Shown piece by piece: positions 1 to 48,098 of a DNA stretch of 64,000 bases. Under the pieces are notes generated by a model. That model made no database searches, was not told the origin of the DNA, and worked only from the letters and a program-made list of their open reading frames with translations. The position numbers and the translations under genes are program-made. Source of the stretch: Apostichopus japonicus. Taxonomy: Eukaryota > Echinodermata > Holothuroidea > Aspidochirotida > Stichopodidae. The DNA lies in assembly GCF_037975245.1 (NCBI RefSeq), contig NC_092582.1:22594577-22658576 (forward strand). Direction: 5' to 3'. Position 1 is the first letter of the stretch, and the number at the start of each line of letters is the position of its first letter.

Positions 1-290
1 ACAGGTCAAACAGAGGAGCCCCAGGAGAGCATATTATATTACCAAGGACAACCTTTCTTGATAGTTGGACAGCAGACTCTAACTGCATTATATGATTTTG
101 TTCCACACAAAAAAAAATATATATATAGCATTCTTTGACTTTAAAGATTTAGTTAAAAAGATGTATTTTTCAATCACTCCTAATATTTCACATATATATA
201 TCTGATTTTTTTTATTACCTGAAACCCTTTGGCAACTTTAAGCAATCCCTTCGGAATATCACCCATAGTAAACTGTCTATTCAAACATAT

Positions 291-620
291 GAGGCTCATC
301 AGGTTAAGTGGCTGAACTGCTTAGTCTAATGCACAGACCAGTAGGTCAGTTGCAATTCATCACACTGGGATACCTCTCCATGTGTTTTTTTCCTTCTTCG
401 ATTTTTGCTTTACATCTGAGGCTCATCAGGTAAAGCGGCTGAACTACTTAGTCTAACACACAGACCATTAGGTCAGTTGCAATTCATCACACTGAGTTTC
501 TTTTTCCTTCTTTGTTTTTCTCTACATCTGAGGCTCATCGGTTAAAGCGGCTGAACTACTTAGTCTAACACACATTAGGTCAGTTGCAATTCATTACACT
601 ATGAGACCTCTCCTAGTCTT
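291..620. repeat. Three tandem copies of a roughly 110-127-bp unit
   Basis: Copies begin at 291, 418 and 530 with GAGGCTCATCRGKTAAGYGG and share a core ending near GGTCAGTTGCAATTCATCAC, separated by T-rich linkers that contain TTTTTCCTTCTT. This lies 3' of the last visible COP1 exon, so it is probably within the last intron. I do not recognise the family. Bases 1-290 show nothing assignable. Confidence 0.7.
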
Positions 621-902
621 TGTCCAAAAATTACCCCGGTAGGTAACGATCCTCACCCACGATATCTCTTAAATTTACAAAAAATCAGAATAATATTAAT
701 TACAAAATATAAACAGTTTTCTCAAAATTTTTCTTCATTCCACAAAAAGACACTTGGTAAGTTACCTAACGATGGACAAAATTTGGATGTAACTTTTAGA
801 GACAAATAATAGCTTACTCTAACCTAAAATTCACTGCTGTCAAAAGCTGTTTGATAGTTAGCAGTGGGGTGGGGTGGGGGGGGGTGGGAGGAGGGAACTC
901 AC

Positions 903-36100
<35,198 letters not shown>

Positions 36101-38061
36101 TATAGCTTTTCTCACGTTCACTTTCTTTGAAGCAACTATGGAAACTGCAGCTAGGAAAAGTACGAACAGTTGTGAAATACCCTAGAAATCAAGGGCCTAA
36201 ACTACAGTAGTGTGACAGTGTAAGGTTCCGCCATTGTTACTCGTACACGCAGAACTGCGTTGTGCATGCACAGAACTTCATTATTTTCTATTTGCTCAAA
36301 ATTTACACTGCATCACATTGAGCTGGTCTGGATACGAAGGTCAACAGGTCAGCGCACCTGCGTACCAGCTCTGAGTTGGGTGTGTCGAAACCATAGAAAT
36401 TGATAAGGATCTTGGAATTTATTTAAATTATACATGACATCTCGAAATTTCAAATGTTCATGAACTGACCTTTTCAAGAAAAAAGAAGTAAAAAGAAATA
36501 AAGAACGTTCGTTATGCTATTATTTTAGTAATCAATGTGATCATAGGCATATATATTTGGCTGATATGTGAATATTTGCACATATCACCAGTAATTGGCA
36601 GTGGGTCCATTTTTTGATATATCTGCATGGTATCTGGTTCAATTAGTTGTTGTCATAATGCAGTTTTCATCACTTATATGTATAATTGTTTACTGACCAA
36701 TTTAAAGCGTCGGTTTCATATTGAAATTAGGGGAAGATCACGGGTTCTTATGACTGGGGGCCAGTTTCACTTTGCCAGTGGGATATGGTAGTCAAGCTTT
36801 CGGTCCAGTTCGATTGCTGTGGAACCGCTAGGATCTGTCGACGTCCCTTTGGGGTTACTAACGTGAAGACTGCCATACACAAACAACTAGGTTCGAGGAC
36901 GGAATACATTGTCCATCAACACACAAGGGAGACTGTTACTATATGTACATTAGTAGATTTTTAAACCTGCATGTGCAGTTGGCAACCGACACTGCGCGCA
37001 GTAACGTTGACGAAACTGAACGCGCTCTAACGTTTAACTTCAGTTTGTACATGTTTTCACCTTCTAATTAAAGTAGTGAGGTGTCTTCTAATTGAAGTTA
37101 GTTACAAACGGGATATAGCAAATAGGTTTACGATAATTACCGGTTTTGCGAGAATTTCTAAAAGATATTGAATTTTACGTTGAACCGAAACATATATAGA
37201 GGCTGAAAATAGTATATTCTAAAGTTCCGTCTTTCAATTTGATATGTGAAAGAACCAGGTGTAGAGTCTCTTTGCGCTTACAAGCAGTTTCGAAACCATT
37301 CTGTTTTAAATTCGTAAGACTGATTGAAAAGTTCCTTCATTACTGGATTTCTCAATATCAACTCAATGTCGATCGGGAAAACGCTTTTCAGTTTCGGTTT
37401 GTAGAAGGCCTATCGAGGAAGCTAGTCTTGCTGTATGTTAGTTTTGTCATTCGAAGGCAACTGTGCTATGTGTACGTGAATTTTGCATAAACCGAGAGAG
37501 AGAAAGAGGTTGAGTCAAAGGTGGAGAGAGATGGGGGTGGGGGAGGGCGTGGGAGGTGGAGAGAGTGGACACGGTACGGCCTCTCGTGCTGAACTCAGCT
37601 TTGTAGTTAGACCACAAAGGTTCGGCCCGGATAGGAAAACTGTCCGCGGCCCCGCACTGATTTTCAAAACCATTAATGCCGGCGGTCCGAAAACCCTGTA
37701 AGATAGGAGCATTGTTTTACTCATAAATCAATAGAAACAATGATACCGTATAGAATAAAACTGTATAATACGCATGTAGGACATTTGGTCGTCCGTCACC
37801 ACATATTGGAACATTTCCATTTCTTGTTTTGGAAGTCGTTAGATCCTTGCGTGCAGGGCCCTGTGGGGGGGGGGTTGGCCCGCGGATTGGATGCAAAATC
37901 TCACCGAGGTTCGCACGGTCAATTACACTCCAACCCTTGAGAAAGTATCATGGATGATTCAAATCATAGCGAAATAGCGCCGCCTCAAAAACCTATTCGA
38001 TGGCGCTGTCTCAAAACTGTATAGTTACTATTGAGTTATAGTATACCGTAGTTGGATAGTT
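36101..38061. other. COP1 upstream region
   Basis: This holds the presumed COP1 promoter and 5' untranslated sequence, just upstream of the minus-strand ATG at 36100, and extends to the edge of the large transposon. No TATA box or other core element can be called with confidence. Short frames here (for example in the GGAGAGAGATGGGGGTGGGG stretch near 37540) have no recognisable protein character. Confidence 0.5.
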
Positions 38062-38067
38062 GTTATC
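38062..38067. other. Left target-site duplication of the 24-kb element
   Basis: GTTATC lies directly outside the left TIR and is repeated exactly at 62137-62142 directly outside the right TIR. The next outward base differs on each side, so the duplication is exactly 6 bp. Confidence 0.92.
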
Positions 38068-38573
38068 TATGGAACGCGAAAAGGGCAATCTTATTTCGTT
38101 GTCTAAACTAAGTTTGTTGCTGTCTAAACTAAAGTTGTTGCTGCTGTTTTTACCATGTTGTTGCCTAAACTTACGTTGTTGTCTAAACTTACGTTGTTGC
38201 CTAAACTTACGTTGTTGTCTAAACTTTTGTTGTTGCCTAAACTTCCGTTGTTGCCTGAACTTTTGTTGCTGCCTAAACTTACGATGTTGCCTAAATTTCC
38301 GTTGTTGTCTAAACTTTCGTTGTTGTCTATAAACTTCCGTTGTTGTCTAAACTTTCGTGGTTGTCTAAGCTTCCGTTGTTGTCTAAACTTACGTTGCTGC
38401 CTAAACTTACGTTGTTGTCTAAACTTTCGTTGCTGTCTAAACCTACGTTGCCGTCTAAAGTTGGTTCTGTTGTCTTAACTTAAGTTGTTGTCTAAACCTA
38501 TACGTTGCCGTCTAAAGTTGGTTCCGTTGTCTAAACTTACGTTGTTGCCATCGGCGCTGTTCAACAATTGCTC
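38068..38573 (+). repeat. Left terminal inverted repeat
   Basis: 506 bp. After the 18-bp tip TATGGAACGCGAAAAGGG it consists of about 20 tandem units near 18 bp (TTGCCTAAACTTACGTTG and variants with TTGTCTAAACT, TTCCG, TTTCG, TTTTG), ending with CATCGGCGCTGTTCAACAAT next to TGCTC. It pairs with 62136-61610; positions 38068-38235 are identical to 62136-61969. Weaker similarity continues inward to about 38620 (TTTTCGCTCGAAATTCAAC against TTTTTCGCACGAAATTTAAC). Confidence 0.95.
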
Positions 38574-38688
38574 AACGTGATGTAAATGAAATAACTTTTC
38601 GCTCGAAATTCAACTTGCGCCGCAAATGCTAACTTCTACTATACGCACGTATAACAATTAATATTTACTGAGCCATTAGTCGACAGAC

Positions 38689-41600
38689 ATGGCGGAAATC
38701 GACCAATTTAAGCAATATATTTACTTGGGTTACACGAACAGGAAGATTGCAGAGTACTTGGGATGCTCTGAAAGGACTGTAAAGAGTCGGAGGAAAGAAT
38801 ACAACCTTCGAAACAAAGATGTTCAAAGTGCAGTGCATGGTACGTCTGCCTATTAGTAGTACATTATCTAGGTTGAGAAAAAGAATTACTGTAGGTCTAG
38901 GCTAGGCCTAGTAATATTGCCACATACATACCGTTATCTACCAGTAGGCATGTTATTATTAATAATGACCAGTTGCCAGTCTAGCAAACTCGTCCCCTCG
39001 ATATACAAACCCTGGCAGATTCTCCTCTCTAAATTCCAATCTCGTAGCCCCTTCACAAACTTCCCCCAAAGATCAAGGTCTAGAAACATTTAGCATGCTG
39101 CAATGCATTTCTAAGACTTGTAAGTTGTAAGGCATATATGTAGCAAGAGTAACACATTTTTGGGTGTTACAAAAACGAATGACAATTGCGTTACACATAA
39201 CGAATGACAATATGTTGTACACACTAAAAAATTAGGGTGGGGGTCCTGGTGGAGGGGGCACACCTAGGGAGGGGTTTAAAGCGAGCGGTTTTAGATGCCA
39301 AATGATGCAAACTGCTCCATTTTTTTCACCTACAGTATATTTGTATTCTATTAGCTGTATATTTACAACCTTATCATTTTAGAAACTTAAAAAAAAAGAA
39401 GTGGGGATTCATGTAACAACCCCACTCCACTGTGGCTACAGGCCTGTCTAAGGTAAAACTGTAACTGTTCAAATCCAAAGGAATACGGTTATATCTACAT
39501 TACTACTAGAACTTAAAAGGCTAGGCTATATATGTGGTTGACAGTCAACGTGCACCTCGCAAACTTGCCCTCCACTGTCAGCAAACTCTCCCCTGAGTAT
39601 TAGGTTAAAGTTGTGATTAATTATTTTATATGTTCTAAAGGCAACACAGTCTGTTGAAAAGGTTAAAGGCGAAGTTCCATATGTGGTAATACTTGTATTC
39701 GTGCACTGCAGGGTTATTGAAGGGAAAGAAGTCACACTTGTACTTGAAATAAAGGAGACAGGGCTAGGGTGTGAGCAAGGAATAGACATGATGATGTCAT
39801 TGTCTTAAAATTTGTATACATCCCTTTCCTTAGCTATATTATTTGTCAGTATACACTATTAGTCCATACTGCACATTCTGTAGGACTACTGTAGGATATG
39901 ATAGTTTCCAGATGGGAGAGAATTGAAGAAAAAAAATCATCAATTTTGTATACAATATGGCAGCCTCCATGAATAGACAAGTGGTTCTTTCAAATCCTGT
40001 TCTTAACAAACTATAAAAGAAATTTTCATGGGAATTCCATCACAGTATGAACATTTATTCTCTGAACCAAAGAGTACAAATACGATCACCATGGTTTCAT
40101 TTCATGATGTACATCAGTGTTTAGTGCATCTTGGTACATTACACTAGTGTACTTCTTTTCTTCTTCTTCAATCATTATCATGAAAGTGAAATTATCTATT
40201 TTCTGTTTAGATGCAGAGTTGGATGAGATGGTGAAAGCTGCTGTTGGAAAGAATCCATCCTATGGTGAGAAGATGGTTGCTGGCCTTCTAGCATCAAAGA
40301 ATGTACATGTTCAACGTGATAGGATTAGACAGTCCATTCGCAGAGTTGACCCTGATGGTATGTTGTTAACATAGTGATGAAACAATGTGGAACACAGTGC
40401 TAGTTTGTAAGTAATACATACATGTATAAATAAATAAAATAGAACAACTACTTATCAGGTAACACGACCCCTGCTTACAACAGTTATCAGTACAGTGGTT
40501 TACATCTTAAACATTTTGATATAGTGTTTCATCCCCTCAATTGAGGGAATTATGAGGCAACCTACATGCAAAATGTCTGGAATATTCTAAATAGCTTAAT
40601 CATTCTGAGCCATATACTGTACACCACAAACTATCATGTCAAAATATCACTGCGTACAAATAATGTGCCTACAGATGGATGCATCATCGATCTCCTTTGT
40701 AGAGTTATGAACTCAGTAAGGAAGTACATGTACTGTACGTAACTGTTCCAACTTTATCCGAACTAAAACTCAGGGCACATATCTCTAACAATTTCATACG
40801 GTACTCTCTAACTACTTTAATGAGCCATGTAATTACTTCAGCTCACCCAAGGCAAGCTCTGAAATATACACTATTAAATTCATTACATTTTAAATTGATA
40901 CAGAAGGCAAAGTACTTCACCTGAAGAGTGAGTAATACAATTCACATAGGCCTACGGAACAAATTTGCCTTTGAAAGTATTATTTCAACATGCAAATTTG
41001 GATATACTGTATGTCGGTTGCTGTGACGTTCACCAAGAAAGGTAATACAATTTTAGTTATACAACTGCCCAGAATAGTGAATGTTGCAAATAGATGTTAA
41101 CTTATTATAACCTCCACATATGACCTCCAATGAATTTGTCAGTGCCTGAGTCAATTTTATTCTAACACCTGATCCCCATGTGCAACAGATTGAAGGCAAC
41201 ATCCCTTACATGAGTTACATTTTGAGTTATTGCTGGTTTGGGTCTCTCCTTTATATTGTGTAATTGACAGTTGATATTCTATATTTGTACCAGTTTTTAT
41301 TCCCTTACATCAACTTATGATTGTCAATAATAAAAAATACACAAAATTCATGGGGAAAGGAGCAGTTTGACTGAACATTATGACCTTTCACCATCTATAT
41401 TCATGTGAAGTTATGTATATTGTACTCATACATTCATCAGCGAATGATTGTCACTAACCTTGGTCCTGTCACTGACAGTCTCTTGGAAGAGAAGCAGATT
41501 AAATGATTTTGTATTTTGACCTTTCTTGATGTCCATGATATTCACCTTTCATCCACCTACTAGGTGGATTGGTTGCCCTTCATCAATTGACAACTGCTGT

Positions 41601-44600
41601 CAACAGTGGTCAAAATGAGATGACAAAGTCTTTTGAGGAGAAGTATACATGGAAATGTTAAAGAACTCATATTTTGACCAATCTTGCTCTCAGTTGAATT
41701 TGTGTAGGTCACCTTCTCTGACAAATGACTGTCCACTAGTTTGAAGAACATTCCAAATCCCATTTTAAAGAATCCAGATTCCAGATTTGATGTTTTCTTT
41801 CTTTTGACATCCAGTGATAATATTTAAATGGTATTAAAGTGGGTTGGTTCATGGCTTTTGTGTTATGGCTTTTGCGGCATGTCATATTTCAGTTCCTTAC
41901 TCCTTGAAAGTTTAATTGTCTTAGAACAAAACACCCTTTTCCTTTTAGGAGTGGAGACCAGAAAGAGAGTAGCGCTTCACAGAAGGCAGTACAGTGTTCC
42001 TGGCCCTAACTCACTCTGGCATATTGATGGAAATCATAAGTTAATAAGGTAGGCCTACATCCAAATATACATTTAGGAAGTTGACATAAAGCATACATGC
42101 TTAACATATAATTTCATTGCCTTCTGCATCTTGAGGCCACCCACATGTTAGAAGATGTGTGAAAATGGTGATTTTAAAAAAAAATTCAAGTTCTTGAATA
42201 TTAAGCAACGGCTGATATTGTATGGAGGCAGACACAGTATTTCAATCCTATAACAATCGACAGTAATGATATTATCATATGTGCAGTACAAAAATTGGAT
42301 GCTGTGTGTGTAATATGTGGCAACCACCAGTGGATGCTTTGTTTGACATTGCTATTAATTTCTAAAATAGGACTACTGTACATTAGTACTACTGTACAGT
42401 AGTACTTGAACAGGAATCATCATGGTTGTAATTCATGTTTGTTTTCTAACTTCAAAGATTAAATTTGATAATTAAACCAACTGTTGATCATGCATGCAAT
42501 TTTCATGTTTAATTTTTAAGATGGCGTTATGTAATACATGGGGGCATTGATGGCTACAGCAGAATTCCAGTTTTCTTAAGGTGCTCCACTAACAACAGGG
42601 CGCACACAATGCTTTCTGCATTTAAGGAAGGTGTTTTGCAGTATGGGTTGCCATGGACAGTCAGATCTGACAAGGGTGGTGAGAATACCAGTGTCTGTGC
42701 ATTCATGATGGCACATCCTTTAAGAGGGCCAGGGCGTGGGCACTTCATTACAGGAAGGAGTGTCCACAATCAGAGAATTGAAAGACTTTGGAGAGATATG
42801 TTCACAGTAAGTTTTAAGCTCAACCCACTAATATCACTTAGTGTAAATGGGTTAATGTCTGTCTCTTTGTTATAAAGCCTACTTCTACTACAATTGGTGG
42901 CTGATTTTTCTGAAATTTGCAGTGAAGGTGCCACATTGGGATATAACTTGTTCATGAAAAGATGCTTGGATAAAGGGAAGTGGAAATTTAATGCAATTTC
43001 CATCTTTTTTCAGTTACAGTTCTCAGTCCATCCTTCAATGGAAGCTGGTCACTTCGCCAAACAACCATTTCGCCCAACTTTACCATTTCGCCCAACCAGC
43101 CTGGTCATTTCGCCCAACCAGCCAAGCCTAAAGTAGTGTCATCCTCCCAATATACCCGAAATAACTGCTTAGACTACTATCGATATCGAGCGGACCTCAC
43201 TGTATTTACCTAACACGAAGTAACATAACCCAAAATGAATCAAATCGAAATAGTGAAATAGAAAAAGTAATATTATTCTGACTGAATATGAGTAAAAACA
43301 TGGTTGGGCAAAAAGATCATGCTGGTTGGCCGAAATGACCCGGCTGGTTTGGGGAAATGGCAGTTGGACGAAATTATTGTTGGGGGAAGTGACCAGAAAG
43401 CCCTTCAATACTATTGGTACATCATATGGTAATGAGCTTTATAGTGAACTGGGTAAGGGGTGATACACCTTATGGATGACACATACATACATAAGCGCTT
43501 CCTACACACATAAGCAGTAGACAAGACAGGTACACTTCTACATAATGACATTTTGTTTGCCGTGTCCAAAATGCTTTTACATTTGTGTCTTACTAGGGGC
43601 AGTTATTTGTTTGAATGAGTGTAATTACTTTTACTCAGACCCCCCCCCCCTTTTTTTGTTGTTGTGAGAACTGCGTTTACAAGTAGTTGACAACAAACCT
43701 TAAATCAACTCCACATCACACAGTTAATATGTTTTGTTTCATCTGTTTATCTTTTCTTATCACTCCATGTACAATGTAATGGAAATAAGTAAATAATAAA
43801 AAACTATAAGTGTGAAATAATTGTGCTGCAACTTCAGAGTGTACATTGGGATTTGTATTTCATTCAGGGATGTGCCAGTGTCTACTACAAACTGTTTACA
43901 AAGATGGAGGATGAAAACATTCTGGATGTTACAAATGAAATTGACCTTGCTGCCCTCCATCATGTGTTCTTGTCAATCATCAATAACCACCTGGATATTT
44001 TTCAACAGAGTTATCTTCATCACAAACTAAGAACAGAACATAACAAAACTCCTCTTCAGCTTTGGCATTCTGCCATAGGTTATGGTTTTCCTATGGACTT
44101 CATCACTGAGGTAATTAATACTAGAAACAGCAATTTGCATTTCTACAGAGCATTGCACTATTTGCCAGTGTAGTTCAGTGTCAATATTGTGATAATTTTC
44201 TTGATTTTGTCCCTTTATACAATTGATAATGCCATCTTTTAAGTTATTGTTTTGTGTTGGTAGGAGGGATGGAACATTCTCACAACTATTAATGCCAAAT
44301 CAAATACCACTCAGTTTAAGTAACATGGCTTCAACACCTCACAAATCCTAATAACCATGAAAGGTTAATTCAAGACAGAATTTTCTGTTCCAAAATTGAT
44401 AATGTGATAACAAACCGTTGTTTGTTTCTGTCATAGGTTCTTCACTTGTGGGATAAGGTTTGTTTACTAAAATGTTAAATTCCCCTTCATTGATTCCAAT
44501 GCAAACAACAGTCTTGCATTGCATAAGTAATGACATTGCATAAGTTATTTAATCAGAATTATACTAGTAAAAAGTTGTTAGCAAAGTGAAAGAATCATAT

Positions 44601-45487
44601 CTATAGCTTAATGTCCTTAACATTGTAATTGCACACTTTGACTCCAACTGACCTAGCATTTGTCACATCGAGTTATGTATACAACACAAGGGTTGTCATG
44701 GTAACAAATTAGGTTATACAATGGAAGGCCTGCTTTGACTTGACCTCAAAACATCTTCATGGGCCTTTTCTTGGGTTAACTATTTGGGTTTTTTATATTC
44801 AACTTGAAACTTTGAAATTTTGTCATACTGGGCTATCAACGACAGAATAGCCCCTCAATGCACAGCATTATTGCAGTTCATCACTTAAGGAATATCCATT
44901 GTTATTGTAAACCTAGAACAATTGTAATGCAATATGGCTGTGACTATTGCTTTCATAATCCTTCAATCTGTTTCATTGTAATTATTCTGTGGGTTATTTC
45001 ATCAAAACTTATGAATATAATCCAAATTAGAACCCCTCCCCCCATTCTATATTCTCCCATAACTGTGGCTGATGCTCACTCATAATGTATGGGATCATTG
45101 AAATGATTAACAGAATTTACAGGACCTGCCTTGCTGTTAAGATTGAGAACTCAATTGAAGATGTAACAATGAAGACCAAAGAGACTACACAACAATATCT
45201 TTAGTATATCCTATTTTGCAACATTGCCACTGAAAGCAATATAACAATTTTACAGTATTGATATTATTATTTTTATGCAGGCAGAGTTTCAACAGTACAT
45301 GCCAGAGCAGGCAGGGAATGAAACCGCAGCTGTCAACATCCCTGGAGGGATACTACTGAATGAGGATCAGCTTTTAGCTCTCAATGATAATTTCAGTTTA
45401 GATGTTGCTAGCCTTCAAGTTGAAGAAGACCAAATCAGTTACTTCAGTGCTGCTAAGGAATTTATCTACAACCTCATTTACCATTAA
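38689..45487 (+). CDS. DDE integrase (rve-type) transposase of the 24-kb element, 6 exons, 377 aa
   Basis: Exons 38689-38839, 40211-40357, 41949-42048, 42521-42806, 43868-44110 and 45281-45487 all have GT-AG borders, agree in phase, and sum to 1134 nt (377 codons plus TAA). Residues 1-50 form a helix-turn-helix ([20 protein letters not shown]), a likely DNA-binding domain; residues 51-99 resemble the second helical domain of related integrases. The RNase-H-fold catalytic core follows: D126 in [10 protein letters not shown]183 in RSDKGGEN, E220 in [13 protein letters not shown] (D-56-D-36-E). All three catalytic residues are present. Similar intron-bearing integrase-core proteins are known from fish, cnidarians and other animals. 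It should cut and join the TIR ends. The ATG lies 115 bp inside the left TIR. Intron 4 holds a MITE. Assignment as transposase is strong; activity is inferred. Confidence 0.92.
41949..42806 (+). other. Integrase catalytic-core exons 3 and 4
   Basis: Exon 3 (41949-42048) ends in the first catalytic Asp block, [11 protein letters not shown]. Exon 4 (42521-42806) carries [19 protein letters not shown], the second Asp ([10 protein letters not shown]) and the catalytic Glu ([11 protein letters not shown]). The codon for R133 is split between them (AG + A). Spacing between the second Asp and the Glu is 36 residues, close to the D35E of retroviral integrases. Confidence 0.93.
43040..43401. mobile_element. 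362-bp fold-back MITE inside integrase intron 4
   Basis: Flanked by a perfect 8-bp direct repeat CCTTCAAT (43032-43039 and 43402-43409). The ends are inverted: GGAAGCTGGTCACTTC on the left and GCTTTCTGGTCACTTC as reverse complement of the right. The inverted arms extend about 100 bp and contain repeated ATTTCGCCCAAC motifs. The core has no coding potential. An 8-bp duplication fits hAT-like mobilisation. Confidence 0.85.
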
Positions 45488-46390
45488 GTTAAACCAGTTT
45501 AGCAGAAGTAAACTAAGCACATTCAAGTTGAAACAAGCTATATTATAATCAGACCATACAGTAAACTGTTACTATTACTACACTTCCCACATTTATTCTT
45601 GACATTGTCAGGGAATGTTAAAAAAAAGGTCCTGTTTGGGTAAATGGAGAAATGGTTTGGGGAAATGTTTCCTAACTTTATTACAAAACAATATGAAAGC
45701 AAAAATGAATTCAGGCAAATCATATGTAGTTTACTATATTTAAGTCACCCGTTGAATGACCTTACATGGAAACTTGACCTCTACTGAAAAATTGTTACTC
45801 TAAACCCTTTAACTTTAGCAAAACTTAAAAGACCTTGTTTTTTCCTAAAGATCCCGACCAAAAGGCATATGTGAAAGGTTCCAAAATATGTGGAAACATA
45901 TGCCCAAGGTCATACAAGTTCAACACAGAATGTAATTTGCATTATAAATTGGCATATAGGAAATGTAAGTGCAGGTTTAACTTTTAGTACAAAATCTTTA
46001 AAGAAGTAAATTTTGGTCTCACCTAAAATCGCACTTTGATATACATTTTAGACCACATCAAACCATTTTGTAGGAAAACAATTACTGGAATGTAGCTCTA
46101 AACCATCCTTTGACAAAGAGTAAAAAAAAACTTATGTTACCCAGCCAAAATCTCTAACAATGTTCAAAAGCTTAAAAACTATGAAAATATATGCCCAAGA
46201 GGCCAAGATACTACCTCTCCAACCTAGAAAAGATTTTGCACCATATAATGACTTAGTCAGCAAATATTAGTCCAGGCTTGTTCAGGCACCGCCACGGGCG
46301 ACTGTACTTTATGCGTACTCTACAAGAGACACAAATGACGCTTTAATGAATATAGTTATTTGTATGTAAATATTTTTTTGTATGGATTGT

Positions 46391-46396
46391 AATAAA
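46391..46396 (+). promoter_or_regulatory. Possible poly(A) signal for the integrase gene
   Basis: AATAAA about 900 bp after the integrase stop, in an AT-rich stretch followed by TG-containing sequence. I noticed no closer canonical hexamer, but the motif is common in AT-rich DNA. Confidence 0.3.
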
Positions 46397-48092
46397 TGAA
46401 TACCTGTCATATTGCTTTCGATTAATCTCTTGTTCTCATAATTTTTTTACCTTTTTGTTAAAGAATCATTCATCACTGGTTTCTTTATATAAATGTCTAC
46501 TGACTGTACTTTGGTAAAGAGAAAAACTGATCCAACAACTTTTCAGTAAAGCCCAATGATTAAACAGTGTAATATATATATACCTTTACTTTCCAATACC
46601 TTTTCCTTAACTAAATATTTATGACACCTTTATACAAAAGAAATACAAAGAACTAAAACAGAAGTTGCATTACAATTCATCTGTGTAATGCTTCTAGTTC
46701 ACAGAACAGGTGAAATTCTATTGACTGGGAAAACGCCCCCTATGTTTAATTGTTAGCACATGTTGGTAAACCAAACCAGCTTGCAAGGAAACACAAGAAT
46801 TTATCACCTCAAACTTTGTTAATAATACAAGCATGGAATTATATCATGCTAAGAAACTACATTTTTGTACAAAACTGATATAACTGTGCACCTGGTAAAA
46901 TAATGTATTATTGCATTAATTGATAGTAGTGACTTATAATATAACCATTTCACTTCAGTAAACCATGATACAATTCCACCCCCCCCCCCCCCATTACCAA
47001 AAGAGTGGGTTGTGACAGTCAAATGATTTCATTTAGACTTAGTTATTTGTAGAAAGACTAATGTAAGGCTTGATACTAAAGATAAAGTAAACTGGATCGT
47101 CACTGTAGCCCAAGCTCGTTTAATAGAAAGTCATTGGTATTAACGTTTGCCCAAACACTCAGCGATAATAGTACTTTGTGTAAATACTGTATGGCAAGCA
47201 GGTATATTTTATTTTCTATTCATATCACTGAGAACAATTGGACGGATATCTGAAATAAACTCTTTATGAAAATCAAAGGTTTGACTGTTCAAGGTTTGAT
47301 ATGTGCACATTTTTTCCATCTGACAAAATTTTTCCTGATACATTGAATGTAGTGAGATAAGATAAAATCAGAACACAATAGAACAAAGTTGTTTGTTCTT
47401 ATCCTCTGCTTTTAGTAGTACTATGGATGTGCTTAAAGTTCTCAATAATGTATATAAAAAATTAATGAAAGATCTGTATAAAACATGTTTAGGCTTAAGT
47501 ATTTGTGCTTTAATTTATTACATGTGAAACCAGAAAGTAAGTCGGCAACTAGTAGTACCTATTCTAGTTTTAAACATTAATTGCAAAATGTTAGTCTAGT
47601 AGCCTTATTACACCATGGAACACTTAGCACAAATACAACACATGCCTTGAATGTTACTGATAAACACAATGTTACTGATAGGCACTAATAAATATGGCAA
47701 GCATAGGCAACTTCATGAAGGCAGCCGATTGAGTTGGTGTTAAATCAGAAAGTAAACCAATTCTACCCAGTTTTGTTCAACATGAGAGCAGCATGTCATA
47801 CTAATAAAGACATTTCATAGTTTTTGTTTGACTTATTGAATGTTAATTGGCCATTATTTAAGGATATGTATATATTCTGTTCAACTCTTTCAAGATCCGG
47901 CTTTGAAAATGGTAATGACCAACTCAACTAGCTGCATAACAATACTATGATGCTGGCTGGACGTGAAAAAATACATGAATATATAATATTTGTCTGTTGA
48001 TACACTTTGTACTCTCAAATGTATAAGAAATATATGGAAATAAATAGAAATATGTTAAGATTGAAAGAATTAAGGGATGTAGATATCTTCTT

Positions 48093-48098
48093 TTTATT
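48093..48098 (-). promoter_or_regulatory. Possible poly(A) signal for the HECT gene
   Basis: AATAAA on the minus strand (TTTATT on plus), about 480 bp past the HECT stop codon. It is a weak prediction in AT-rich sequence. Confidence 0.3.

Noticed and set aside
1-900. Search for the last COP1 exon
   Set aside because: No minus-strand translation matches the expected C-terminal COP1 segment; it should lie beyond the left edge.
38060-38478. Long Leu/Cys-rich and Lys/Leu-rich repetitive frames in the left TIR (and mirrored at 61732-62153)
   Set aside because: They are translations of the 18-bp TIR repeat array, open because the unit is divisible by three; no start context, splicing or protein family supports them.
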